Part shown: positions 24,814-35,026 of the stretch, piece by piece | Layout of the letters: the number at the start of each line of letters is the position of its first letter | Numbering within the stretch: position 1 is the first letter of the stretch | Assembly: GCA_022841705.1 (NCBI GenBank) | Contig: JALHQZ010000018.1 | Coordinates: 1-40,817, forward strand | Source: Pirellulales bacterium | Lineage (GTDB): Bacteria; Planctomycetota; Planctomycetia; Pirellulales; Lacipirellulaceae | Direction: 5' to 3' | Length of the DNA: 40,817 nt | Notes under the pieces: generated by a model | What the model saw: only the letters and a program-made list of their open reading frames with translations | Database searches by the model: none | What the model was told of the DNA's origin: nothing | Translations under genes and position numbers: made by a program

Positions 24814-27800
24814 TCACTTTGTTTTTTGATCCGCATCTGCGCCAGCCGCTGCGCGTCGCTTCTGCAGCTGGCGCGCCTCGTTGATGATGTCGAGCCGCGT
24901 TTTGCGCTTTTTCGGCTCCACCTGCGTCGGCGGGTACGCTTGCACCACCACGACCTCTTCAGTGGCTGGCGCGGGCGCTGCGGTGCGCTTGTGCTCAAAG
25001 CGCAGCCAGAGGCGCTGCTCCTCGGAGGCAGAGATCAGCGGCTCTGGCCAGGCGCCGAGTCGCACGTTCTCGGTGGGGTCGAGTGCCTGCGCGAGGTGCA
25101 GCCAGAGGCTGGTGCGGCGCACTGGCGCCTTGCGCATGACGAGGCGCGCAAAGATGCTCGTGCTGCTGAGAATGATTGCGCGGCGCTTGGCGCGCGTGAT
25201 GGCCGTATAGACGTCGCGCCAGCAGAGAAAGAACGAGTCGTCTGGGCAGACGATGACGATGCAGTCGTTCTGCGAGCCCTGCATCTTGTGCGTTGTCACG
25301 GCAAATCCAAAGTCGTAGCGGCTGCGCTGCGGCAGCACGTCGCCGACGTCAAACTCGATAAACTCGCCCGACTCGTTGACTGTGACCATCATGCGCCGCT
25401 TGTTATCGTGGCGCCGCACGGCGGCGAGGTTCTGGTCGTGAAATTTGATCGCACCGCGCTCATTCGCCGGCGTTGGCACACGGCGAAGCCGCGGCACAAC
25501 GTCGAGGCGCGCCATGCAGTCTTCTTCGCCCGGTCGGCGCTTGGGCGGGCAGAGGCCGCAGCGGCAGTACATGCCGCGGCGCAGAATGCGCGGCGCGTCA
25601 TAAAAGCCGATGACGCGACGCAGCTCGCCATTGTACAGATAGAGCGTCGCGTTCGGCTCGGCTGGCGTGCGGCCCTTGATGAAGATGTTTTTGTTGGCGC
25701 GCACGAAGAAGCGATCGCCGACGCGCAGCTGCATCGACATCGCCTTGCGCAGCTTTGCCTCGTGATCGGTGACGTCGTCGGCCATCTTTGCGTTGATCAT
25801 GCGCTGTGCCGTGTCGTTGCGCACCACCTGCAGCGCGCCGCCGCCGCCGCGCGCATCCAGCTGCGCCTGGCGAAAGCGCTCGACTTCGGCGTCGACGTGG
25901 TAGAGACCGCGAATGGCGGCGTTGGCGGCGTCGACCAGATCGTTGGTTGCCGCAATGCACTGCGTCGAGAGCGTTCGCTCGCTGTTGATGTCGTCGGCGC
26001 CCAGATCGGCGTAGAGAGCTGCGAGGTCGTCGCCGACGGTGCTGGCGCCCGGCAGCGTCTCAATGGCGACAATGTCACCGGCGCCGCTGCGCACCGCCTC
26101 AAACGACTCGATGCGATCAAACTGCGGCAGCGGCAGCTCGTCGAATGGCAAGTGCCGCGCAACCGCCTGCGCGAGCGCAAAGAGCTCGGTACCGCTCGAT
26201 CGGTGATTGACGACGAGCTGCGAGACGAGATTCGGCAGGCCGTGCGCAAAGTCGGACTGAATCGAGCCGACGCCGATTGCCGGCAGCTGGTTAATGTCGC
26301 CAAAGACGTAGAGGTGTTGCAGCACTGTGCCAGAGTCGGGCGCGTGCGCCGCCTGCAGAAAGCGCGCAAAGAGCGGAAAGGCGAGCAGACTGAGCTCGTC
26401 CATGATCAGCACGCGCACGTGCTCAAATGGCGACGCAAACGGCAGCAGCGCGGCGCCGAGCTGATACTCGATGTAGGCGCGCAGGTCCTCCAGGTTCTTG
26501 CACAGCTTCACATCGGTCTCGGTGAACTCTTCGATCGGCTTGAGCGCGCGCTTCTCGCGCTCCAGCTGCCGATTGCGGCGAAAGCTGCGCGCGCGATTCT
26601 TTGTCGCCAGCCACAGACTGAGCTGATAGAGTACGCGGTGAAGCGTAAACGCGTCGTGGCCGGTGCGGCGCTTCAGTTCGCTCGCCACTTTGCCAGTGAA
26701 ACCGACGCAGAGCACCTGCTCGGGCGGATACTGCTCGATCACTTTGACGGCGACTTCGCTCTTGCCGACGCCGCCCGGCCCGCTCGTGATCACAATCGGA
26801 TTGCGCAGCATGCGCTCGAGCGTCTCGACCTGTTCGGCCGCCAGCACCTTGTTTGTGCCGGCAATCTCGCGCGAATACTCGCGCACGCGCTGCAGCGGCC
26901 ACCAGCGCCAGCGGCCGCCAAACTTCTCGCGCACGCTGTCGTACGGACCGGGGCCGTCGGCCGCGGCACACATTGCCTCGTAGAGCTTTTCAAAGCGCGC
27001 GGCGTCGCTCGCAATCGACCGCGCCAGCTCCTCGATCGTCTCGCCGAGCGGCTCATCTTCGGCGGCGCCTACGCTTTTTTTCGCTTGCTGCTGCTGTTGC
27101 AGCTTCGAGGCGGCGTCGTAGCGCTTGCGCCAGTCCTGTTCGGCCGCAAACACCTGTTCGCGAAACCGGACGCACTCGGCGTCGGCCAGCGGCGCGCGAC
27201 CGCCATTGAGCGCTTGGCGCGAACTGTGCGACAGGTTCGACAGACAGTTGACGAGTTCGCGCTGCGTGTCGTAGATTTCGGCCAGAAAGAACGCGTCGAC
27301 CGGCAGGCCGGCGTTGTTCGGGCCGGTGCCAATGAAGCGCTCGAGCACGACGGCGCGCGTGTGTGCCAGCCAGTAGAGGCCGCGCAGAAATGTGACAAGC
27401 GACGCCGTCGACTCGCTGTTGCTCTGGCGCAGGCGGTAGTAGTCGCCGTGCAGCGCGGCGCGCAGCTCTGGCGTATTGATGCTCTCGGCGAGCGCGACAA
27501 AGTCGACTTGCGCCGGCGGCACGCTGTGATCGCGCCACGGCACTGCAAAGCTGCCCTGCGCGCTCAGCGAGCTGCGATCGAAGAGATCGGCGTCGTCGCT
27601 CGACTCGCGGCGCGTCGGATCGTGGTAGTACTGCACGCGGCGGTCGTCGGGGTCGACGCCAAACACGGTGAACATGTGGCTCGACGAGTAGTTGTAGCTG
27701 CGATGCGGGCCGGCGGCGGCGGCAAACGTCTCGTAGCCGTACAGGTCGCGTCGCAGCACGTTGTGATAGAGATCGATGCCCATCATCACACCGGGGTCGG

Positions 27801-29106
27801 GCGTCAGCTGGAAAAACTCGACCAGGCTCTCGTAGGCGGCAAAGTCGAGGTCGGGCAGCAGCGCCAGCGCGCGCAGATTGCTCTCGGTTGCAAACTTGCG
27901 CCGCAGCACATCGATGCAGAGCTTTTCTGGCTGCGTGCGCAGCAGCTCAGACAGCGGCAAAATGTACTTGGGTCCGCGCGCCAGCATTTCGATCTGAACG
28001 GCGCTGCGATAGCACTCGCCGATAAAGCACAGATCGTGGTTGAGCAGAATCGCGCGCAGACCCAGACTGATAAACTCTGGGCGCACCATTGCACGATAGT
28101 CGCGCTCGCTCATCAGCGCGGCGCAGCGTCGCTGCAGCTGCACGGCCGACATGCAGCGCGCGGCAAGCTTTGCACCAATGCCAATGCGCGTCTCGGCCAC
28201 TGCCGCGCGCCGCTGCGCATCTGCATCCAGTTGCTTGCGCTCGAGCTTGGTTCGCGGCAAACACACCTCGTGCGCATGAAGCTCGCTCTCCTCCGCCTCT
28301 TCTGCCGCCGCCTCCGCATCCTCTTCAGGCGCAAACACAACATCGTCGGCAAGCTCGGTGCCGTAGACGCGCTCGAGGTGAGCGCGCGCATCAATGCCCG
28401 AAAAGTTGCCATTCTCGATCAAGAGATCGAAAAACTGCTGACCCGAAACGGATTCGGCCAAATCGAGCGCAATCGACGCGCCGGGCCCAGTGGCGTCTAG
28501 CATCGGCGTCAGGTCCTGGCCCTGGAGCGTGCGCTGGCGCTCGGCCATCCATTCGTTGTCGATCTTTTTGCCACAGATTCGCAGCGGCACCGCTCGACTC
28601 AGTGTGCACCACGAGCCGACAATGCGCCAGCGTTGCATCTTCTGCTGCTCTTCGTCCCAGTACTCGACCAGCGCCTGCGCCTTGATCGACGCCGCCAGCA
28701 TGTGCCGCTTGAACATATCATGTCGACGCGCGTTAAAGTCGCCAGCCTCCTGCTGCATCACCTCGGCCAGTAGCTGTTCAATGTCGGGCGTCGCCTCTTC
28801 GGCGGCGGCGAACTCGTATTCTTCGCCGCCGCCGCTGCCGTTCCCCTGACCACCGCCTTCTTTTGCCTCTGCAGCAGCGCCGCCACGCTCACTCGTGATT
28901 TTGCGAGGGTCGCGATTCCAGATTTCTTTGGCCTGCACAGGCGGAATGCCGCTGGAACCGCGGTGTCGCGGCGGAAAGTGAGCGCCGTAAAACTCTGTCA
29001 CCAAAGAGCGCAGCACCGGATTGTCGACGCGCTCAATCTCAACAACATGCACCTGTGTCAACTCCACCAACTCAACGATAGCGCGCTTATTGCGCCGTCC
29101 ATTCAT
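24814..29106 (-). CDS. Giant SF1 helicase (RecD/Pif1-like) with large N-terminal region
   Basis: A 1430-residue protein. The C-terminal half is an SF1B helicase: Walker A GPGGVGKS (about 773-780), motif Ia GFTGKVASELKRRTG, Walker B VLIMDELSLLAF (about 897-908), motif III VFGDINQLPAIG, motif IV-like VVNHRSS, motif V FAVTTHKMQGSQ and motif VI VYTAITRAKRRAIIL (about 1290-1304). A Cys cluster CRCGLCPPK...EDC (about 1178-1192) may bind zinc. The first 760 residues are unknown and helical, with low-complexity acidic and Ala/Glu stretches. RecD/Pif1-type enzymes unwind 5' to 3'; here the job is likely replication or hairpin processing. The start at 29106 follows an A8 tract (aaaaaaaacactttcaaatATG). 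Divergent from the SF3 helicase. Confidence 0.88.
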   Translation of the reverse strand: MNGRRNKRAIVELVELTQVHVVEIERVDNPVLRSLVTEFYGAHFPPRHRGSSGIPPVQAKEIWNRDPRKITSERGGAAAEAKEGGGQGNGSGGGEEYEFAAAEEATPDIEQLLAEVMQQEAGDFNARRHDMFKRHMLAASIKAQALVEYWDEEQQKMQRWRIVGSWCTLSRAVPLRICGKKIDNEWMAERQRTLQGQDLTPMLDATGPGASIALDLAESVSGQQFFDLLIENGNFSGIDARAHLERVYGTELADDVVFAPEEDAEAAAEEAEESELHAHEVCLPRTKLERKQLDADAQRRAAVAETRIGIGAKLAARCMSAVQLQRRCAALMSERDYRAMVRPEFISLGLRAILLNHDLCFIGECYRSAVQIEMLARGPKYILPLSELLRTQPEKLCIDVLRRKFATESNLRALALLPDLDFAAYESLVEFFQLTPDPGVMMGIDLYHNVLRRDLYGYETFAAAAGPHRSYNYSSSHMFTVFGVDPDDRRVQYYHDPTRRESSDDADLFDRSSLSAQGSFAVPWRDHSVPPAQVDFVALAESINTPELRAALHGDYYRLRQSNSESTASLVTFLRGLYWLAHTRAVVLERFIGTGPNNAGLPVDAFFLAEIYDTQRELVNCLSNLSHSSRQALNGGRAPLADAECVRFREQVFAAEQDWRKRYDAASKLQQQQQAKKSVGAAEDEPLGETIEELARSIASDAARFEKLYEAMCAAADGPGPYDSVREKFGGRWRWWPLQRVREYSREIAGTNKVLAAEQVETLERMLRNPIVITSGPGGVGKSEVAVKVIEQYPPEQVLCVGFTGKVASELKRRTGHDAFTLHRVLYQLSLWLATKNRARSFRRNRQLEREKRALKPIEEFTETDVKLCKNLEDLRAYIEYQLGAALLPFASPFEHVRVLIMDELSLLAFPLFARFLQAAHAPDSGTVLQHLYVFGDINQLPAIGVGSIQSDFAHGLPNLVSQLVVNHRSSGTELFALAQAVARHLPFDELPLPQFDRIESFEAVRSGAGDIVAIETLPGASTVGDDLAALYADLGADDINSERTLSTQCIAATNDLVDAANAAIRGLYHVDAEVERFRQAQLDARGGGGALQVVRNDTAQRMINAKMADDVTDHEAKLRKAMSMQLRVGDRFFVRANKNIFIKGRTPAEPNATLYLYNGELRRVIGFYDAPRILRRGMYCRCGLCPPKRRPGEEDCMARLDVVPRLRRVPTPANERGAIKFHDQNLAAVRRHDNKRRMMVTVNESGEFIEFDVGDVLPQRSRYDFGFAVTTHKMQGSQNDCIVIVCPDDSFFLCWRDVYTAITRAKRRAIILSSTSIFARLVMRKAPVRRTSLWLHLAQALDPTENVRLGAWPEPLISASEEQRLWLRFEHKRTAAPAPATEEVVVVQAYPPTQVEPKKRKTRLDIINEARQLQKRRAAAGADADQKTK

Positions 29107-29209
29107 ATTTGAAAGTGTTTTTTTTGTTTCGGCCGCCCAATGGCGGGATGTGAAAGCCCCAAAAATGGAAAAAAAAGTGAAAAATTTGAAATTTTTTCCA
29201 TTGGCAAAT
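29107..29209. promoter_or_regulatory. Divergent promoter region between the two giant helicase genes
   Basis: A 103-base gap. It holds a T8 tract next to the minus-strand start, an A8 tract at 29168-29175 on the plus side, and near-identical start contexts at both ends (tcaaatATGAAT and gcaaatATGAGC). A plus-strand ATG at 29165, in frame with the SF3 gene, precedes the A8 tract and is the alternative start. Co-expression of the two helicases from here is likely. Confidence 0.5.
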
Positions 29210-32200
29210 ATGAGCAAAGTGTCTTCTGCGATCGCGGCGGCGGCGGCTGGTGCAGCGGAGGATCGCGGCATGTCGCGCGCTGAGCGCATGTGGTCGCTGC
29301 GGTCGGGTCGCGACGTGTTCAAGGCCAATGAAGAAGTCAAGCCGTGCGAGGCGATTGTGATGCACGTGCCGCTCGAGTGCTTCAACGACGCGCCTACCAA
29401 GTTCAGCGACTTTGAGCACAGCAAGCCTGGCGCGCCGCAGTTTGAGGCGCTCCTGCACCTTTTGCTGTTTGCGACGCAAAAACTGGCCAACCGGCTGCAA
29501 ATGCCGTCGGCCGAAAATCCGATCCAGTACCAGGGCTTCCCGCTCCGCGTGCTCGTCGAACCGGTCTTCCAGGCCACCGACTACGTGCCACCACCCGACG
29601 CCCATGAAGTGCAGTCTCAGCTGATGCGCGAACACCTCAAGAAGCTCTACTGCGACAATCTTCTCTTTTTGCCGCCCAGCGCCGAAGATGGCGGCGGCGA
29701 CGATGACGACGAGATGCACTTTATGCGCGGATTCCGCGATCGCCAGGTGTGTGCGTGGCGCTTCTGGTTCTTCTCGTTTGATCCGGGCCACTGCGTGTCG
29801 AAAGAGGTGGTGCTGGTGCTGCAGAACGTGTTCGAGCACTGGGCGAAAGACACCGAGTTCAAGGAGCCGATGGTGGAGCGCTCCAGCTACCAGCAGCAGC
29901 TGAAGCGCGCCGGCGGCGATCCGGTCGAGGCCAAGCGCATTGCGCACTCGGTGACGACGACTGACCGCTACTGGCTGATCAAGAGCGTCTCGGTCTACTG
30001 CTCGGTCTACGCGCTCTACACCGCCGACACGTCGCTCTCGATCGACGCCGACAATCGCCGCGCCAAGGTGCTCAATCCGGCGTTTGGTTTCAAGAACCCA
30101 ATCAGCGAGCTCTACCCGGGCAACTTTTTCGATCCGGCGCGCCTCTTTGTGCGCCTGGCCAACGACGAGCGCATCGACCCGGCGCAGCGCAACATCGACA
30201 ACTACTTGCAGCTGCGCGGGCAGGCGCAGGTCTGGACGATGCCGTACGCCAACTGCGTCGTCACGTGCGACGATACCACGCTCGACGTCATCAAGTTCAC
30301 GTCGCGCTACGTGCCGACCTATCAGCTCGAGCACATCGAGCCGCTCTTCAGCAATCGCAGTCGCGCCTCGCTCCGTCGCCAGGGCTTGCCTGACGAAGAC
30401 GCCGCGCGCCTCCTGGGAGGTGGCGCGGCCGCCGCTGCTGCTCCCGAGGCCGCTTCCGACAACGACGACGACGGCAGCAGCTCGGCGTCGGCTTCGGTGG
30501 TCGACAATGCCGAGTGCGCCGAGCTGTTCCGACAAATGGCGCTCGACCCGCCGCCGGCGCCTCGCCAGCTGCATGGCGGCCCGCCGGGTTCTGCGGGGGT
30601 GGTGGCCGAGCTGCGGCAGAAGCGCATCGACGCGGCCGCGCAGCAGGCGCTGGCCAACTTTGCGCGCGGCCTCGACATGGAGGACCCGGAGCAGCGGCAG
30701 CGACAGCGCGAGCGCGATCGCTCGGGCGCCGGCGCCATGCAGTACGAGACGCATCGGCTGCGCCAGCGCTTTCTGCTGACTGAGCGACCGCGCATCGATG
30801 CGTTCCGCGATCCGATCAAGCGTGCGCGCGCTCTGGTGCAGCAGAAGCTGCAGGGGCTGGCGGCGTACCGCAACACGTGCATGTCGTCGTTTAGCGACAT
30901 TTCGTCTGGCGGCCACGTGCTGGTGCTCGAGTACGAAGAGCGGCTGCAGCAGGGCCGCCTGACATTCCAGGGCGACTATCGCTACTTTGACAAGAAGCTG
31001 TCGTTTTTCGGCGCGTCGATGGCGCGCTGGTTCGAGGTCTACGAGGTCATTCAGGACACGTACACGGCGCACGCCGAGTGCCACCTCGTGTTCATGGTGT
31101 CGCTCGCCGCCTACTGGCACAAGTACGGCCTGCGTCCGCACCTCTTCTTCTACGGCGCCGCCGGCACGAGCAAGTCGTTTGGCCTCGAGACGGCGAAAAA
31201 GTACCTGAGCAAGGGCAGCGTCACGATCGTGTCGAGCGCGTCGGCGCGCGCGACCGACATTGACGACAACGAGAACGACGAAATCCACATGTTCCACGAG
31301 ACGCCGATCGACATGATCACTGGCGGCAGCGGCACGAAGCGCAAAGGCGGCGCTGGCGGCGGCGCGGCCGGTGGTGCGGCCGACAAGTGCGACAGTACGA
31401 AGACGGCGATGGCCGAAGGCATTACGAACCGCACCGTGCTGCACTTTGACGAGCGCACCGGCCGGCGCACGGTCAAGCACGTGGTGAGCGAGAAGCAGAA
31501 GGTGATGATCATGTGCAGCAATGTGCCGCGCGAGGCGATCGATCAGGCGGTGGCCGATCGCTGCCTGATGGTCAATCAGTCGGAGCGCCACCGCGCCGAC
31601 GGCAAGACAATCGCCGACAAGCAGACGGCGGTGCACGGCGTGTCGCCGGCCAAGCTGGCGATGCAGGAAGTGGTGCGCAACGACCTGTCGCTGCGCCAGA
31701 CGATCGTCTACCACCTCGACAAGAACATCATGATCGGCAACGTGGACGAGCCGACCGTCACTGTCTTCCGGCACATGTGGCCGTGCTACGCGGCGACGCT
31801 GCGCCAGCGCTTCGGCATCAAGCTGGCGCCGCGCCTCGGCGAAAAAGTGCTCGGCCTGCTGCGCGAGCACATTCTCTCGACGACGGTCGAGTGGCTCTAC
31901 AACTCGCCGACGTCGCCCGTCTACAAGCAGCCGTTCGAAGTCTCGCACTTTAGCATCGCCGAGCCGATGCTGCACGACTCGATCGAGATGGTCGTTTTCG
32001 TGCTCGACCTGATGCGCGACCAGTTCACCGACCCGCTCCAGAGCGCCATTCTCAAAGTCATCCGCATGCGCATTCTGCACAAGGCGATCGAAGAGTCGCG
32101 CGGCCGCCAGCGCAAGTCGCAGGCCGGCACGCCGCTCGACATCTTCTCGAGCGAGTTTGTCGGCGGCAAACAGTTTGCCTCCGCCGCCGACGACCCCAAG

Positions 32201-33829
32201 CTTCGAGCCGTCGACGCCAGCTACATCCCAAAGGCGCTGGCAGCCAACAACAACAACGCCACGCAGACTAACGCGGGCGCGCGGTTTGTGGCCAATCCGA
32301 CGTCGACAAAGACCACCGAACTGCTGCCTTCGCTGCTGAGCGCCGCGCGCTCGGTCACCTACGACTACAACTACGTGCAGCTGCCGTACGATCTGAAGCA
32401 GCTGGCCAGCCACGTTCAGAGCGAGATGGAGGCGTGTGGCGAGGCGCGCATTGCCACCGTCGATGAGGTGCGCGAGAAGCTCTACCAGATGCGAAACGTG
32501 CACATTCGCGCGCGCCCCTTTATGCGCAACCCGAAGGAGGCCAGCGACCCGACCGCGCCTCTTGTCGTTCCGGACCCGCTCAAAGACGAGCAGCCGCTGC
32601 CCGCGGTACAGGTCGGCCATGGAGCCAAGACCGCGATTCACTCGGCGCTGCTGTTCAACGCGGTCGTCGACACGCACGAGGCGGCTCTCGAGGCCTGTCT
32701 GACGCCGCAGATGCCGGCGATGCACTGTGTGGCCGGCCGTCCGGTTGCCGACACGCTGCCGCACGTGCTCGCCGTGCGCCACCTCAAGCCAAAGGCGGGC
32801 GCCATGATCGTCAGCGAGGCCAGCACGCGCGCCAACTACATGAGCGGTGTGCTTGGCCTCGATGGCGCGGCGGCGGCCGGCGCCGCCTCGTCTACAGCGC
32901 ATGGCGAGCGCTGCATGACCAACTTTCGCCATATGACCAAGCGCGGCGACCCGATGTCGGTGCTGAGTCAGTCGCTCGACGAGCTCTGCGTGGCCGATCG
33001 CCTGCGCACGCTCGGCATTCCGGTCAGCAAGGCGAACGCTGCGCGCTGGGTGTACGAATACGATCGGCAGAAGGCGGTGCGCATGCCGGGCGCCGTGATC
33101 GAGGCGCCGATCGACTACCCACAAGCATGCCTGGAAGAGGCGGCCACATTTGTGCGCCGCAAGAAGCTGCAAGAGAAGACGGCGGATATGACGGCACTCG
33201 ACATTGCCGAGCGCGCGGCGCGCGGCGAGATTGTGGCTATCGACGACTTTGCAGACGACGACGTCGACCCAGACACGATGGAGGACCAAGACGATGCCGA
33301 GTATGTGCGCATCATGATGGAGGCGCGCGCAAGCGTTCGCGCCGATCCGGTCAACAAACGCCGCGGACTCGACCCTGAACGCACGCTCGACTCCTACGCA
33401 CCACGCATGACGCGCGCCACACACGGCATTCTCGGCGTCGACGACGACGCCGACATCGACGACAAGGTCGCGCAGCCGGCGCCGCCGATTCCGGTTCCAG
33501 TTCCGACGCCTGCGCCCGAGCCGTTTGAAGCGGTCGTCGCATCGATCATCAAATCTACAACTGGCGTCAACGTGCTCGAGAAGGCCGTTCGCGGCCTGAG
33601 CCTCCAAGACACTCGCGCCACCACCACCACCACGACGGCGGCCGACGACGATGACGACGAAGACATGGACGACATCGAGCTTGAAGAGAGCGAGGTTGTG
33701 GCAAAGGCACCCGCGCCAACGCCGACCGCGCGCCCCAGGCGCAACCCAATCCAATCGACCCATCCAAAGCGGTTTTCGATGCAGCTCCCCGCCGGTGGCG
33801 AGTACGGCCGATTTCCAAAGCCGCACTAA
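29210..33829 (+). CDS. Giant SF3-like AAA+ helicase
   Basis: A 1539-residue protein. The core has Walker A YGAAGTSKSFG (about 648-658), a Walker B-like NDEIHMFHE (about 691-699), and motif C KVMIMCSN (about 763-770) followed by an arginine-finger-like ADRCLMV. These are the marks of superfamily 3 helicases, used as replicative helicases by small and large DNA viruses. The 640-residue N-terminal region and 700-residue C-terminal region are unusual in size and of no family I know; I looked there for HUH, tyrosine-recombinase or primase motifs and found none. An Ala/Asp/Ser low-complexity linker (about 400-440) and an acidic tail are present. In most such viruses the primase is fused to this helicase; here the PrimPol is separate, 25 kb away. 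Confidence 0.82.
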   Translation: MSKVSSAIAAAAAGAAEDRGMSRAERMWSLRSGRDVFKANEEVKPCEAIVMHVPLECFNDAPTKFSDFEHSKPGAPQFEALLHLLLFATQKLANRLQMPSAENPIQYQGFPLRVLVEPVFQATDYVPPPDAHEVQSQLMREHLKKLYCDNLLFLPPSAEDGGGDDDDEMHFMRGFRDRQVCAWRFWFFSFDPGHCVSKEVVLVLQNVFEHWAKDTEFKEPMVERSSYQQQLKRAGGDPVEAKRIAHSVTTTDRYWLIKSVSVYCSVYALYTADTSLSIDADNRRAKVLNPAFGFKNPISELYPGNFFDPARLFVRLANDERIDPAQRNIDNYLQLRGQAQVWTMPYANCVVTCDDTTLDVIKFTSRYVPTYQLEHIEPLFSNRSRASLRRQGLPDEDAARLLGGGAAAAAAPEAASDNDDDGSSSASASVVDNAECAELFRQMALDPPPAPRQLHGGPPGSAGVVAELRQKRIDAAAQQALANFARGLDMEDPEQRQRQRERDRSGAGAMQYETHRLRQRFLLTERPRIDAFRDPIKRARALVQQKLQGLAAYRNTCMSSFSDISSGGHVLVLEYEERLQQGRLTFQGDYRYFDKKLSFFGASMARWFEVYEVIQDTYTAHAECHLVFMVSLAAYWHKYGLRPHLFFYGAAGTSKSFGLETAKKYLSKGSVTIVSSASARATDIDDNENDEIHMFHETPIDMITGGSGTKRKGGAGGGAAGGAADKCDSTKTAMAEGITNRTVLHFDERTGRRTVKHVVSEKQKVMIMCSNVPREAIDQAVADRCLMVNQSERHRADGKTIADKQTAVHGVSPAKLAMQEVVRNDLSLRQTIVYHLDKNIMIGNVDEPTVTVFRHMWPCYAATLRQRFGIKLAPRLGEKVLGLLREHILSTTVEWLYNSPTSPVYKQPFEVSHFSIAEPMLHDSIEMVVFVLDLMRDQFTDPLQSAILKVIRMRILHKAIEESRGRQRKSQAGTPLDIFSSEFVGGKQFASAADDPKLRAVDASYIPKALAANNNNATQTNAGARFVANPTSTKTTELLPSLLSAARSVTYDYNYVQLPYDLKQLASHVQSEMEACGEARIATVDEVREKLYQMRNVHIRARPFMRNPKEASDPTAPLVVPDPLKDEQPLPAVQVGHGAKTAIHSALLFNAVVDTHEAALEACLTPQMPAMHCVAGRPVADTLPHVLAVRHLKPKAGAMIVSEASTRANYMSGVLGLDGAAAAGAASSTAHGERCMTNFRHMTKRGDPMSVLSQSLDELCVADRLRTLGIPVSKANAARWVYEYDRQKAVRMPGAVIEAPIDYPQACLEEAATFVRRKKLQEKTADMTALDIAERAARGEIVAIDDFADDDVDPDTMEDQDDAEYVRIMMEARASVRADPVNKRRGLDPERTLDSYAPRMTRATHGILGVDDDADIDDKVAQPAPPIPVPVPTPAPEPFEAVVASIIKSTTGVNVLEKAVRGLSLQDTRATTTTTTAADDDDDEDMDDIELEESEVVAKAPAPTPTARPRRNPIQSTHPKRFSMQLPAGGEYGRFPKPH

Positions 33830-33856
33830 ACGAGAAGAAGAAAAAGCCACACAAGT

Positions 33857-35026
33857 ATGAGTGCCAAGCCGTCGCTCGGCTCGGCATACGACAGGCGGGA
33901 CAGAACGAGGTACGACTTTATCAGGCTGCTGGGTACTGGTGGATTTGGCGCCACCTATTCGGCGAGGAAGCGCGGAGATAGGTCTGGGCGAGTATGGGCA
34001 GTCAAAGTGTTTGAGGATCGCATCGTGATCGACGCTCAGGGCAGAGAGAAACTGCTGCGCTTTAGCACCAGAGACGTGAAGCAAGAGTACCTGGTCAGCG
34101 AAGTGATTCGCGAGCGCATGGCCGCGCTTTGCCAGCGCGGCGTCGTGTGCGCGATCACCTACTTTTTCAACAAAGACCGAACGCGCGGCTATATCGTGTT
34201 TCCGTACGTCGAAGCCGGCACGCTTCTGGCATGGCTGCGCACAACACTCTATCCGGAGATGCAGAGCTACCGCGATGCGCTAGGCACAGCGAATGGCGAA
34301 GAGATGGCGATACTGACGCTCGATCGAATTCAATCTACGGCGCTGTGGATGGCCACGCGACTGATCAACATCCTCGACGACCTGCACAGTCAGTACATCT
34401 ACCACCGCGATCTGAAGCCATCGAACATTCTTGTCGATGGCGCGACGCCGATTCTCATCGACTTTGGCCTCTCTTGCGTCATACCCGACGGCCGACTGGA
34501 CAGCCTGTCAAACGACCCGATCATCGGCTGTCCAGACGAGAATAGCGTCGGCACACAACGCTACAAAGACCCGCTGTCCGCCTTCAAGTATCCGGACTCG
34601 CAGCCTTCGACGATTGCACGCTACACGTCGCGCTTTGATATCTATGCAATGGGCAAAGTGCTTCAGCAACTGTTTGATGACGATCGCGCAAATTTGACAC
34701 GGTCGCCCGTCGTGCGCAACACTGAATTTATGCCGCGCGGCCTCTACCAGTTGCTGGGCGACATGACGGGCGAAAGAGACGGCGCAGTGGCGACGCCGAT
34801 CGCCGAAAACGTGTCGTTTGTCGAAGAGCGCCGACTTTTTCGCGCGTTCAATCGCCGACCAACAATGGCTCAGGTGGCAGAGCGCTTCGAAGAAATCTAC
34901 AGACAGTGGCGGGCGGAAATCGATCTGCGCTACACCACGCCGCCTTCTTCCGAATCGTCGTCATCGTCATCCTCGCCAAGCGAACAGTCGGCGTCATCGT
35001 CACAAAACGATCCGGACCAACTATGA
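33857..35026 (+). CDS. Serine/threonine protein kinase
   Basis: A 389-residue eukaryotic-type kinase. The glycine loop is GTGGFGATY (26-34), the ATP lysine AVKVF (K50), the catalytic loop HRDLKPSN (183-190) and DFG 202-204; all essential residues are present, so it should be active. A Ser-rich tail (from about 363) may be autophosphorylated. HRDLKPSN with Lys two after Asp indicates Ser/Thr specificity. Likely targets are the acidic Ser-rich viral proteins or host factors. Its stop overlaps the start of the next kinase as ATGA, and the two share INILDDLHSQYIYH versus IEIIAALEDVDIYH and DPLS segments, showing a tandem duplication. Confidence 0.92.
   Translation: MSAKPSLGSAYDRRDRTRYDFIRLLGTGGFGATYSARKRGDRSGRVWAVKVFEDRIVIDAQGREKLLRFSTRDVKQEYLVSEVIRERMAALCQRGVVCAITYFFNKDRTRGYIVFPYVEAGTLLAWLRTTLYPEMQSYRDALGTANGEEMAILTLDRIQSTALWMATRLINILDDLHSQYIYHRDLKPSNILVDGATPILIDFGLSCVIPDGRLDSLSNDPIIGCPDENSVGTQRYKDPLSAFKYPDSQPSTIARYTSRFDIYAMGKVLQQLFDDDRANLTRSPVVRNTEFMPRGLYQLLGDMTGERDGAVATPIAENVSFVEERRLFRAFNRRPTMAQVAERFEEIYRQWRAEIDLRYTTPPSSESSSSSSSPSEQSASSSQNDPDQL

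Noticed and set aside
24799..28500. 1233-residue plus-strand open frame opposite the SF1 helicase
   Set aside because: Antisense shadow; the minus strand has all SF1 motifs in order. The Arg/His/Ala-rich composition is that of other shadows here.
29087..34084. 1665-residue open frame on the minus strand opposite the SF3-like helicase
   Set aside because: The sense frame carries ordered helicase motifs. The antisense product is rich in H, R, V and L with no motifs, as expected when the sense gene avoids TTA, CTA and TCA codons.
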